NCBI GenBank assembly: GCA_016124525.1
Contig: WGNO01000015.1
Coordinates: 62,001 to 126,000, forward strand
Direction: 5' to 3'
Origin: Nostoc sp. RI_552
GTDB lineage: Bacteria; Cyanobacteriota; Cyanobacteriia; Cyanobacteriales; Nostocaceae
DNA length: 64,000 bases
Notes under the pieces: generated by a model
Told to the model about the DNA's origin: nothing
The model's database searches: none
Seen by the model: only the letters and a program-made list of their open reading frames with translations
Program-made: the position numbers and the translations under genes
In this document: one piece after another, positions 45,911 to 54,691 of the stretch
How positions within the stretch are numbered: position 1 is the stretch's first letter
How the letters are laid out: every line of letters starts with the position of its first letter

Positions 45911-47194
45911 ATGAATATTCTAATTTTAACAAAACATAATCCTAACAAAATTGTCAATGGTGCATCTTTGCGAAATCAACAAACGATTTTTGCCTGTAGT
46001 CATTACGGCTCTGTCGGCGTTATTTATCTTAATTTAGATTCATCTGTTAAAGATTATTCCATCTTGAAAAGTGATATAGTTACCCAAGAAGTATCTTACT
46101 TAAGGAATATTGTTTTTGGCGAGATAACATTGTGGCGAAATTTTAGTCAAAGTATTAACAACTTGATATTTTTTATATTTGGATATGGCTTGAAAAAAGA
46201 TGCTCTATTTTCTAAAGCGGTAGAAAAAGAAATAAAGTCCATTGTTAAATTTTTTAAACCTGATGTAGTTATATTCTCAGAAGTATGGTTCGCAACTTAT
46301 CTTAATGCATTTTCCAAGACTCCTTGCAAACTAATTTATGATGCACATAATGCTGAGTCATTTTTGCTAGAAGATTTACTAAAGGAGCAATATAAACAAA
46401 AACAGGGATTGAGGAAGGGATTACAGGCTTTAATTAACTATTATCGTGTTGGCTTATTAAAGCGTCTAGAGCAAAAGCTAATGGATACAGTTGATCAAGT
46501 TTGGACTTGCAGTAATGATGATGCTTTTTTACTTAAAAAAATATCTCCAGCCCAGAATAAATTTTTTGTAGTTCCTAATAGCATTGATTGTAGACGTTTT
46601 GCCAAAGTTAGGAGCAACAGATTTGCCAAGGTTAAATCTTTAGGAAATTCCGATGAAATTAAACACCTAATTTATATTGGCTCTTATGGATATTATCCAA
46701 ATCAAGTAGCTGCAAATTTCCTGATTAATGAAATATGCCCAAGGTTAAGAAAGCAAGAAGTTAAGTTTAAGTTATTTTTAGTGGGTTCTTCTCCTAGCAA
46801 AACAATGCACATATCTGCACAGGAACACCAAGATATTGTGGTGACAGGAAAAGTTGAAAATACTTTAGACTACTTAGCTATTGCTGATGTTGCGGTGATT
46901 CCTCTTTTTCAAGGAGGTGGAACACGTTTAAAACTTCTAGAGGCTTTTGCTGCTGGTGTCCCAGTTGTTACAACACCAAAGGGCATTGAAGGTATAGAAT
47001 CGGAAAATAATGTTCATGCTTTAGTTCGGGATAATGCCGATACATTATTTGATGCAATTGTAGAAATTTTGTCTTGTAAAGAACTTTGCTTAAGTTTGAT
47101 GGAAAAAGCTTTTGAATTAGTAAATTCAAGGTATTCATGGTCTGCTGCTAAAGATACTATTGGAAAAGCTCTTTCTTCATTTCCACAAGATTAA
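45911..47194 (+). CDS. Family 4 glycosyltransferase
   Basis: 427 residues, GT-B fold. The N-terminal domain begins MNILILTKHNPNKIVNGASLRNQ; DAHNAE is typical of this subgroup. The linker FFVVPNSID precedes the donor domain, which has LIYIGSYGYYPNQVAANFL, VVTGKV, and VAVIPLFQGGGTRLKLLEAFAAGVPVV. A short duplication (FAKVRSN/FAKVKSL) near residue 230 inserts a few residues. AT-rich. The sugar it adds is unknown. Confidence 0.9.
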   Translation: MNILILTKHNPNKIVNGASLRNQQTIFACSHYGSVGVIYLNLDSSVKDYSILKSDIVTQEVSYLRNIVFGEITLWRNFSQSINNLIFFIFGYGLKKDALFSKAVEKEIKSIVKFFKPDVVIFSEVWFATYLNAFSKTPCKLIYDAHNAESFLLEDLLKEQYKQKQGLRKGLQALINYYRVGLLKRLEQKLMDTVDQVWTCSNDDAFLLKKISPAQNKFFVVPNSIDCRRFAKVRSNRFAKVKSLGNSDEIKHLIYIGSYGYYPNQVAANFLINEICPRLRKQEVKFKLFLVGSSPSKTMHISAQEHQDIVVTGKVENTLDYLAIADVAVIPLFQGGGTRLKLLEAFAAGVPVVTTPKGIEGIESENNVHALVRDNADTLFDAIVEILSCKELCLSLMEKAFELVNSRYSWSAAKDTIGKALSSFPQD

Positions 47195-47221
47195 AAACAT
47201 AATAAAAAAACATATTTTTTT

Positions 47222-48349
47222 ATGATAAAAAAAGTATTTATTCTTGAACCAAGTCTTAAGGGTCACGCGGGCAATTTTACAAAGATTTTAGCTCAGGAAT
47301 TTTCAGAAGCACATAATGTAACAATAGCCTTGTATGAAGATGAGTTTAATCAAGAATTTATTCACAAGTATAAGGAGACTTTAAAAAACACAAATTTTTA
47401 CTTCTTACCAAGATTTTTTGAAAAACTTCCCAACTCATTATTGAAGAAATTTATCTATGTATTAAAGAAATTTATCTACATTATTTTTTTACTGATAAAA
47501 TTTCGTCCAGATGTGATTATGCTACCATCTATAGATGGTATGGTCTATTTAGCCCTGGTTTTTAAACCTATAATTTGGTTGTTGAGTCCAAGGCTTCAAG
47601 TTTTTGGATTCTTGGCTTCCTATAAATATTTTTATGTAAATTTACCAAAAGTCAAAAAATGGTTATTTGAACAAGGAATTACATGTTTTAATAGGGTAAT
47701 TATTAATGATGAGTTCTTTAACAATTATCTAGTACAGAGAGGATATAGTAATGTACGGTACATAAATGATCCTGTTGAGGATATTTCCTTTCCTGAAAGC
47801 TGCGAGCAGCTAAGACATAAGTGGGATTTTCCCAGGGATAGCTTGTTGATTGGTATGACAGGGGGAATAGATTATCGCAAGGGAGCCGATATAATTGTTA
47901 AAGTTTCCCAGGAGTTACAACGAGAAAAAGTTCACTTCGTGTTAGCCGGAAGTGTTTACTCAGACATCCGGGAAATCTTAGACAAAGGACAAAATGACAA
48001 ATTGATTGTTATTGACCGCTTCCTAGATATTGAGGAAATGCATGAAATAATTTCATGCTTTGACTTAGTTCTATTACCCTATAGAAACTATCACTTCGGC
48101 ATTGCCAGCATTCTTCTCAGAGCAATAGCTTGCAATAAGCCATCTCTTGTTTCCGCCTTTGGATGGTTAGAGCGAATGGCAAGTTTATATCCTGCTAATA
48201 TTTTTACTTTCAATAGTTATGAAGATTTATTACAACAACTACGCACGGTAGATAAAAAGTTATTACATCAAACAGATTGCTCCATTGTTAAAGATAAATA
48301 TATTTATCAATCTATAAATAAATTCTCCCAGCCTTGGAGGTTTGATTGA
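47222..48349 (+). CDS. GT-B glycosyltransferase
   Basis: 375 residues. The N-terminal part has EPSLKGHAGNF and a hydrophobic, basic stretch with an internal near-repeat (LLKKFIYVLKKFIYIIFLLIKF) that may hold the protein at the membrane. The donor domain has LIGMTGGIDYRKGADI, FVLAGSVYSDI and FDLVLLPYRNYHFGIASILLRAIACNKP, with the Glu of the usual EX7E motif not evident. It is related to GT1/GT4 family enzymes. Located 27 bp after the previous gene, probably same transcript. AT-rich; specificity unknown. Confidence 0.85.
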   Translation: MIKKVFILEPSLKGHAGNFTKILAQEFSEAHNVTIALYEDEFNQEFIHKYKETLKNTNFYFLPRFFEKLPNSLLKKFIYVLKKFIYIIFLLIKFRPDVIMLPSIDGMVYLALVFKPIIWLLSPRLQVFGFLASYKYFYVNLPKVKKWLFEQGITCFNRVIINDEFFNNYLVQRGYSNVRYINDPVEDISFPESCEQLRHKWDFPRDSLLIGMTGGIDYRKGADIIVKVSQELQREKVHFVLAGSVYSDIREILDKGQNDKLIVIDRFLDIEEMHEIISCFDLVLLPYRNYHFGIASILLRAIACNKPSLVSAFGWLERMASLYPANIFTFNSYEDLLQQLRTVDKKLLHQTDCSIVKDKYIYQSINKFSQPWRFD

Positions 48350-48380
48350 GTATTTTTTTGAGTTATCGAGACCCAGAAAT

Positions 48381-48526
48381 GTTGACTGTTGACTGTTGAC
48401 TGTCCAAGTTGTGCGTCGGTGATACAAAATTTGAGCAATTAATGACTCTATTCTTAATAGACGATGAACTTTATCTGGGTAAAACGCGAAAATTGTAAAT
48501 TTTTATTCCAGGATTCAACACTTCTG
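48381..48526. repeat. Dispersed repeat family 2, copy 2 (three TTGACTG heptads)
   Basis: Same 140-bp unit as at 42.94 kb, here with one more heptad and scattered single-base changes. The 200 bp after it (48527-48729) hold no recognisable gene. Confidence 0.85.
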
Positions 48527-48729
48527 GTGAGATATAATTTGAAAAGATATGCATTAAACTAATGTGAATTTTTCTTGTAATTTGCCAAAATCTACATTTG
48601 TAAACTTTTAAAATTGGAATAATTTTAGAGCAACTCTCTCTAGTTATTTGTAGTTTTCTTAAAAAGTAGCTAATTACAATCATGTTGCTGATGGTTTGGG
48701 ACGAGTGACTCCCTCTCCCATGCAAGAAT

Positions 48730-49035
48730 TATACCCATGGGCAAGATGTGTTTTTTCTTCCTTCTATTTGCGAAGGTTCAGCAATGGTGACTTATGAAGC
48801 CTTGAATTGGAAGTTACCAATCATTACCACTAATAATGCTGGTTATGTGGTCAGAAATGGGGTTGACGGTTTTTTAGTTCCCATCAGGACATCAGAGTAT
48901 ATTGCCGATAAGCTCCTAACCATTTATAGTGGGGAAAACCAACTAAATTTAATTTCAACGCAGCAATACTGGAATAACCTGCAAGAAAATTTACAGCAGC
49001 TTTTAAAACAGGCAATATTGACTGTATTGGCATGA
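48730..49035 (+). pseudogene. C-terminal remnant of a GT4 glycosyltransferase
   Basis: In frame from about 48730: YTHGQDVFFLPSICEGSAMVTYEALNW, then PIITTNNAGYVVRNGVDGFLVP, the EX7E-containing end of a family 4 enzyme. A GTG at 48748 opens a 95-codon frame, but the acceptor domain is missing and the repeat copy lies just upstream. Confidence 0.85.
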
Positions 49036-49068
49036 TACAACTACCGCATAAACTTAGCTAAAAGACCA

Positions 49069-50388
49069 ATGGTTTTAGCCTACACTTTCCTGTACTTATT
49101 TATAGTTATCTGTGTTGCTATAGTTGCTTGGTCGACTATCCGGTTAGAAAGGATATATCAATATCCGTTTTTTATGATATCGGTCTTCTTGTCATATATC
49201 TTACCCCAAGCCTTCGGTCTCATTAATACTTATGATAATTATCGTTCTGTAGTCACCCCAGCAATAATTGCTAAGACCTTACTATACACATTTATGTGCG
49301 CTGGTATGTGCTGGTTAGGCTATCAAGGTCAACCTAACAGGAAGTGGCTAGCCAGATTGAATGTTCCCATAGATGAAGGCAAACTATTCATAGCGGGAAT
49401 TATCCTCGGTGTTATTGGAAATTTCTGCTCATTCTTACTATCCAGGATAGAAATACAATTAGCAGCTAATAGGAGCTGGACAGGACCAGCTACCATATTG
49501 ATCTTTTTTTCTGGCGTTCTTTACATTGCTTTACCTATATTTTTAATAATTACCTTGATTCGCCCTCATTGGCTGAATATTACAGTCACTGTAATAACAG
49601 CATGGCCGATTTTACAACGTATTATCTTTATTGGTCGTCGCCAGGCAACTGTCGCACTACTAATGATAGTTGTAGTATCATTTTTCTTTGTTAGACGTTA
49701 CATACCTCCTAGATGGTTATTTGTGGGAGGGGTTTTTTCGGCTGCTTTTATTATCCCTGTACTCGGTGAATTGCGCGGGGGTTTTTGGACTGCTCTTTTT
49801 AACGGTGACTGGGAATTGCTGAGTCTTACTGCTCAATCTAGCTTAAATAGAATTACTGAAGTGGGCGACATCTTAGAATTACGTAATGCCGCTTTAATCA
49901 TAGATTCCACAGATGTGATGAATCAATATGGTTATGGTACAGGGTTATGGGATGGTATTATTTTTGGGTTTGTACCCGGACAAATTGTCGGCTTTGGACT
50001 AAAAGAGTCACTTCAGTTTAAAATAGGGACACTTTATGATTTAGAAAATATCTATGGTTACAGAATCCATGTAGGCACAACCATCACCGCTATGGGTGAT
50101 TCTTTTTCTGATTTTGGCTACTTTGGTTGTCTGCTGTTAGCCTTGATGGCATTTTTGTTTAAAAACCTTTGGTTTGCATCCTGTAGAGGTAATATTATCG
50201 CTGCTATCTTATATGCGGCAATAATTGATTCGGCTATGCTATCTGTTAGCCATGGTGTAGTCAAATTTCTGAATGAATTTATATTCAAGGCTGGTGTAGT
50301 ATTTTTAGTGGCATTTTTTTGTAGAAGAAAAGTTCCAGTTATGGGTAATTTAACAGATCAGAATATACAGCAATTTACCGAGAAATGA
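49069..50388 (+). CDS. O-antigen polymerase-like (Wzy) membrane protein
   Basis: 439 residues with about ten hydrophobic segments (YTFLYLFIVICVAIVAW, FFMISVFLSYILPQAFGL, FIAGIILGVIGNFCSFLL, TILIFFSGVLYIALPIFLII and others). A large soluble loop follows VLGELRGGFW, and GDSFSDFGYFGCLLLALM near the end is the short motif common to oligosaccharide-repeat polymerases. It would polymerise lipid-linked repeats in the periplasm. No Wzx flippase is encoded in the window, while two ABC exporters are, so how it fits is unclear. Confidence 0.8.
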   Translation: MVLAYTFLYLFIVICVAIVAWSTIRLERIYQYPFFMISVFLSYILPQAFGLINTYDNYRSVVTPAIIAKTLLYTFMCAGMCWLGYQGQPNRKWLARLNVPIDEGKLFIAGIILGVIGNFCSFLLSRIEIQLAANRSWTGPATILIFFSGVLYIALPIFLIITLIRPHWLNITVTVITAWPILQRIIFIGRRQATVALLMIVVVSFFFVRRYIPPRWLFVGGVFSAAFIIPVLGELRGGFWTALFNGDWELLSLTAQSSLNRITEVGDILELRNAALIIDSTDVMNQYGYGTGLWDGIIFGFVPGQIVGFGLKESLQFKIGTLYDLENIYGYRIHVGTTITAMGDSFSDFGYFGCLLLALMAFLFKNLWFASCRGNIIAAILYAAIIDSAMLSVSHGVVKFLNEFIFKAGVVFLVAFFCRRKVPVMGNLTDQNIQQFTEK

Positions 50389-50398
50389 AGTTACATAC

Positions 50399-51529
50399 AT
50401 GTTGAAGATAGCGGTACTTTTCAATAATTACGGACCTTATCATTTCGCTAGAGTTAGTTATTTTCAAAAAAGTTGTTTAAAATTAGGCTGGCTTACCTTG
50501 GGCATTGAATTGGCTCGTTATGAGAAAGAGTATCCCTGGGAAACAACCAGAGAAAATGTAAATTTTGAGATTTATTCAGCTATAAGTGACAAACATCTGG
50601 AGAAAACCAGCTTTTGGCAAATAACTAAACATCTATATTCAACTTTAGCTAAAAGCAAATCAGATATTGTCGTCATTGCTGGTTATGCTAGTCCTACTAT
50701 GGTGGCGACTTTGTTATGGTGTCTTTGGCATGGTAAACCCGCTATTCTACTATCGGCAACTAAAGAAGATGATGCACCCCGTTTTTGGTGGCAAGAAAAA
50801 ATCAAAGCATTGTTAATTACAAGATACACATCCGCCCTAGTGGGAGGACAGCCACAAAAACGTTATTTAATGAATTTAGGCATGAAACCAGAGGCGATAT
50901 TTTTAGGTTACAATGTGGTGGGTAATGATGCTTTCCACCCCAGTCAAATCAAATCTTTATCTCCTCCATTACATAAACCATTCTTTTTAGCTATTAATAG
51001 ATTTGTTACCAAAAAAAATCTGCCATTTTTAGTTTCAGCCTATGGTGCTTATCGGCAATTGTCTGGGGATAAAGCTTGGGATTTAGTGCTATGTGGTGAT
51101 GGGGAATTACGTTCACAGCTAGAAGCACAAATTACCCAAGCTGGAATTGCAGATTATGTTCATCTTCCCGGCTTTCTGCAACAAAATGAACTTTTACCTT
51201 ACTTCGCCCATGGTAGCTGTTTCATTCACACCAGTATACAAGAACAATGGGGGTTAGTGGTCAATGAGGCCATGGCTGCTGGCTTACCAGTATTAGTATC
51301 TAATCGTTGTGGCTGTTATGAAGATTTAATCATTGAGGGTGTCAATGGGTTTGGGTTTGACCCAGAAAATGTGCAACAGCTAACTGATCTAATGGTGAAA
51401 ATGAGTTCTGAAGAAATTGACTTACACAAAATGAGTGACGCAGCTTTGGCACATATTCAAAGGTTTTCTCCTGATTATTTTGCTCAGGGACTCACCCAAG
51501 CAGTTAAGTATGCATTAGCAAAACATTAA
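50399..51529 (+). CDS. Family 4 glycosyltransferase
   Basis: 376 residues, starts 10 bp after the polymerase gene. N-terminus [37 protein letters not shown] and GGQPQKRYLMNLGM lie in the acceptor domain. The donor domain has FFLAINRFVTKKNLPFLVSAY, LVLCGDGELRSQLE, VHLPGFLQQNELLPYF and HTSIQEQWGLVVNEAMAAGLPV, with an EX7E-type E..E pair. Retaining mechanism expected; sugar unknown. Confidence 0.92.
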   Translation: MLKIAVLFNNYGPYHFARVSYFQKSCLKLGWLTLGIELARYEKEYPWETTRENVNFEIYSAISDKHLEKTSFWQITKHLYSTLAKSKSDIVVIAGYASPTMVATLLWCLWHGKPAILLSATKEDDAPRFWWQEKIKALLITRYTSALVGGQPQKRYLMNLGMKPEAIFLGYNVVGNDAFHPSQIKSLSPPLHKPFFLAINRFVTKKNLPFLVSAYGAYRQLSGDKAWDLVLCGDGELRSQLEAQITQAGIADYVHLPGFLQQNELLPYFAHGSCFIHTSIQEQWGLVVNEAMAAGLPVLVSNRCGCYEDLIIEGVNGFGFDPENVQQLTDLMVKMSSEEIDLHKMSDAALAHIQRFSPDYFAQGLTQAVKYALAKH

Positions 51530-51672
51530 ATGCTTTTCAGCAGATAGCATACCAAAAAGATAGTCAAGAAAGTAAATAAAAATTAAAAAATGTGTCAACT
51601 TGTGTCTCATAATAAGCAAAAGCCCTGATACTATTGTTGACTGGTAAGCACCATTCAATATCAAAATACTAA

Positions 51673-52845
51673 ATGAAAATACTAATAGTTGTCCCGGTTT
51701 TGGCACCACTCTATGGCGGACCGTCTAAAGTTGTACCAGAATTAAGCGAGGCAATTGGAGAACAAGGTGTTACGGTTGATATTATCACTACCAATGCTAA
51801 CGGCTCTACAACTCTCGATGTTCCCTTATTAACTTGGATTCAAGAGAAAAACTACAGAATTCAATATTTTCCTCAATGGAATTTTTTCGGTTATCAATTA
51901 ACTTGGTCATTAACTAGGTGGTTGTTTCGGAATGTATCTAAATATGACATAGTACATACCCACACCATTTTCTGCTATCCGGTTTTACCTGCATATTGGG
52001 CTTGTCAAATTCGGAAAATTCCTTACATTACCACTCCCCATGGTATGTTAGAGCCTTGGGCATTAGCTTACAAGTCTGCAAAGAAAAAATTGTACTTTAG
52101 TCTTTTAGAAAAGCCAGCCTTAGAAAGAGCTAGTGCAATGCAAATGTTAGCTTTATCCGAAGCACAGGGAGTTAAGTCACTAAATCTCAAAACACCCTTG
52201 GTCATTGTACCTAATGGTATCCATAGAAGAGATTTTGCATCTCTTCCTAGCCCAGAGATTTTTTACCAACAATTTCCCGCAACTCGCAGTAAAACATTAA
52301 TTATATTTTTAGGACGTATTGACCCGAAAAAAGGATTAGATTTATTAGCCCCAGCCTTCGCTCAAGCAGTGAAGAAATTTCCTGATGCTCACTTGATTGT
52401 GGCTGGCCCTGATAATATGGGATTTTTACCCACTGCTGAAAGCTATTTTATAAAAGCAGGTTGTAGGGATGGTGTTACCTTTACAGGAATATTGACAGGT
52501 ACTTTAAAATATGCAGCTTTAGCAGCAGCTGATATCTATGTTGCGCCTTCCTATTCTGAGGGTTTTAGTATGTCCGTACTAGAGGGTATGGCCACTGGTT
52601 TACCCTGTGTTATTACCACTGGCTGCAACTTCCCCGAAGCTGGTAAGGCTAAGGCGGCGAGTATTGTAGATATTGACGCTGATAAAATAGCTGACACTTT
52701 AATTCAACTGTTGCAAGACCCCATTGCAGCCCAAGAAATGGGGGATGCCGCTAGGGAATTTATCTTTAATAATTATACCTGGGATAGTGTCGCCGCTAAA
52801 ATGGTGGCAGTTTATCAGGATATTCTGGGATGGAAAGATATCTAA
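51673..52845 (+). CDS. Family 4 glycosyltransferase
   Basis: 390 residues. N-terminal MKILIVVPVLAPLYGGPSKVV with the GGP turn, HTHTIFCYPVLPAYWACQIRKIPYI and TPHGMLEPWAL, typical of GT4 enzymes acting on polyprenyl-linked saccharides. The donor domain has IIFLGRIDPKKGLDLL, LIVAGPD, and APSYSEGFSMSVLEGMATGLPCV with the two Glu. Complete, normal length. From 52846 to 53020 no gene is recognised. Confidence 0.92.
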   Translation: MKILIVVPVLAPLYGGPSKVVPELSEAIGEQGVTVDIITTNANGSTTLDVPLLTWIQEKNYRIQYFPQWNFFGYQLTWSLTRWLFRNVSKYDIVHTHTIFCYPVLPAYWACQIRKIPYITTPHGMLEPWALAYKSAKKKLYFSLLEKPALERASAMQMLALSEAQGVKSLNLKTPLVIVPNGIHRRDFASLPSPEIFYQQFPATRSKTLIIFLGRIDPKKGLDLLAPAFAQAVKKFPDAHLIVAGPDNMGFLPTAESYFIKAGCRDGVTFTGILTGTLKYAALAAADIYVAPSYSEGFSMSVLEGMATGLPCVITTGCNFPEAGKAKAASIVDIDADKIADTLIQLLQDPIAAQEMGDAAREFIFNNYTWDSVAAKMVAVYQDILGWKDI

Positions 52846-53020
52846 TGGCGACAATGGAGGGATTGGGTCATGGAGTCACGGTTGGTATTATTAAAATCTA
52901 TGGCGTGCGGGGCGTTTTTTGTTGCCTATGATGTAAGTGCAATCCCTGATTACGGTGATAATAACCCAGATAGGAACAGAATTAAACAAAAGTTACATCC
53001 AGCCACAGGATTTTGTTCCT

Positions 53021-53635
53021 AGCCGTCCCTACTATCTCTATGTTGGAGCGAGATGAAGTTACAAAAACTTTGATCGACTATTAATAGCATTTAATTAGAT
53101 TACCAAAAAGTTGCCTGATTTATTACTCTGTGTTGTCGGTTCTCCCTTCAGTAAAGAAGAAAATAAAAAAATTGCTGAATTAAATCTTACTGATAAGATT
53201 CAAAACTATGGTGCAGTAGGTGACAGTCAACTGGCTAAACTTTATAACTCAAGCATTGCTTTTGTTTATCCTTGTTTATACGAGGGGTTTGGTATTCCAC
53301 TCCTAGAAGCCATGGCTTGTGAAACTGTTGTCATTGGTTCTAATATCTCCAGCATTCCTGAGGTGATGGGCGATGGTGGCTTGCTATTTTACCCCACATC
53401 TACTCATGAGCTAACTGCTTATTTAGCAGCACCGGAAGATACAGGGGATTTTTGTAATGGAATTTTTACCCTATTAACAGATGAAGCACTACGGGAGAAA
53501 ATGAGTGGGAATCGTCGAGAAATAGCGCTTACGGAATATCCCTTAGAATTGCAAGCCCAGCAGTATATAGAAATATATAGGGAGACAGGGGTTAAAACCC
53601 CAGTCTCACAGCTTAGGCCAGTTGAAGTCGGCTAG
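53021..53635 (+). pseudogene. GT4 glycosyltransferase remnant with two in-frame stops
   Basis: One frame from 53021: SRPYYLYVGAR-stop (53054)-SYKNFDRLLIAFN-stop (53096)-ITKKLPDLLLCVVGSPF, then the intact C-terminal domain NYGAVGDSQLAKLYNSSIAFVYP, EGFGIPLLEAMACETVV. The acceptor domain is missing. A TTG at 53111 would open a 174-codon frame for the donor domain alone, unlikely to be active. The C-terminus runs into repeat family 1 copy C. Part of it is copied at 45.46 kb. Confidence 0.85.
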
Positions 53636-53800
53636 ATTGTCTAGGTGGTGCGAAATATTAGATTAAGGCATTAGGGCCATGGCTTTGCAGCACTGGGTAG
53701 CGGCCTTTGGTATTGAGTACACCCACACAAGTCGGTTAAAAACCGACTTAAGCTATGAGACGCTTAATTCATTCCCCGGCTCCCCCTTGTGGATAACTCG
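53585..53800. repeat. Dispersed repeat family 1, copy C
   Basis: ACAGGGGTTAAAACCCCAGT, then GGCCAGT-TGAA-GTCGGCT (decayed stem), CTAGATTGTCTAGGTGG, and a separate perfect hairpin AAGTCGGTT-AAA-AACCGACTT near 53.73 kb. Ends near ATTCCCCGGCTCCC. It overlaps the 3' end of the GT4 remnant. Confidence 0.8.
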
Positions 53801-53830
53801 CGCCTAACTTTTAATTCAGGTAACTTTAGT

Positions 53831-54663
53831 GTGAAAAAAACCAGTACATTATCCTTTGCAATTATTTCGACACATGGGCCTGGATTTGCTGGGTTCTAGA
53901 GGATTAGCATGGCGATTATTGGTTAGAGATATTAGCGCTCAATATCGACAATCTCTGTTTGGGCTGTTGTGGGCATTTTTACCACCAATTATTACAGCTG
54001 CGGGGTTGCTGCTAGCTAAAAGTGCTGGAGCAGTAAATATAGGAGAAAATAGGAGAAACAGATATTCCCTATCCGGCTTATGTGATGTTTAGCATGGCAC
54101 TGTGGCAGACTTTTGTGGATTCATTGAATGGACCCATTGCATCTGTGGGTGCAGCTAAACCAATGTTGGCAAAAATTAATTTCCCCAAGGAAGCGATTAT
54201 ATTAGCTAAGTTAGGGGAAGTTTTTTTTAACTTTGGCATTAAGTTAATTTTGATTGTGGGTTTGTTTATTTGGTTCCAGATTCCTGTAACTTGGAGTGTA
54301 TTACTTGCGCCAGTAACTTTGATTCATTTGGTAATGTTGGGTACGGCCATTGGGTTGTTCCTGGCTCCTCTTGCGGCTCTGTATGGAGATGTATCCAAAG
54401 CTATACCGTTAATTGTGTCTCCGTGGTTGTTGTTAACTCCGGTGGTTTATCCGACTCCTCAAGAGGGATTATTTGCTACCATTGTTAATTTAAATCCGGT
54501 GACACCTTTGTTGGTGACTACAAGGGATTTGGCTACCAATGGGTTAGTGAGTAATGCGGGTGGTTTTTGGGTAGTTAGTGGTTTGGCTTTTGGGTTATTA
54601 CTAGTAGCTTGGATTTTGTATCGTTTGGCAATACCGTTTATTATAGAACGGATGAGTTCTTAG
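53831..54663 (+). pseudogene. Second wzm permease copy, broken by two indels
   Basis: Nearly identical to the intact permease at 27486, including the leader (GGTAACTTTAGTGTG). A deletion of about 50 bp after the first six codons, not a multiple of three, throws the original GTG out of frame. Further on, a 10-bp tandem duplication (ATAGGAGAAA twice, near 54.04-54.06 kb) shifts the frame between AVNIG and the TM2 region. Two open pieces remain, 53856-54092 and 54082-54663. Neither would make a working six-segment permease. The wzt gene 28 bp downstream is intact. Confidence 0.92.
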
Positions 54664-54691
54664 GTAATAAAAACATATAGAAAAAATATTT

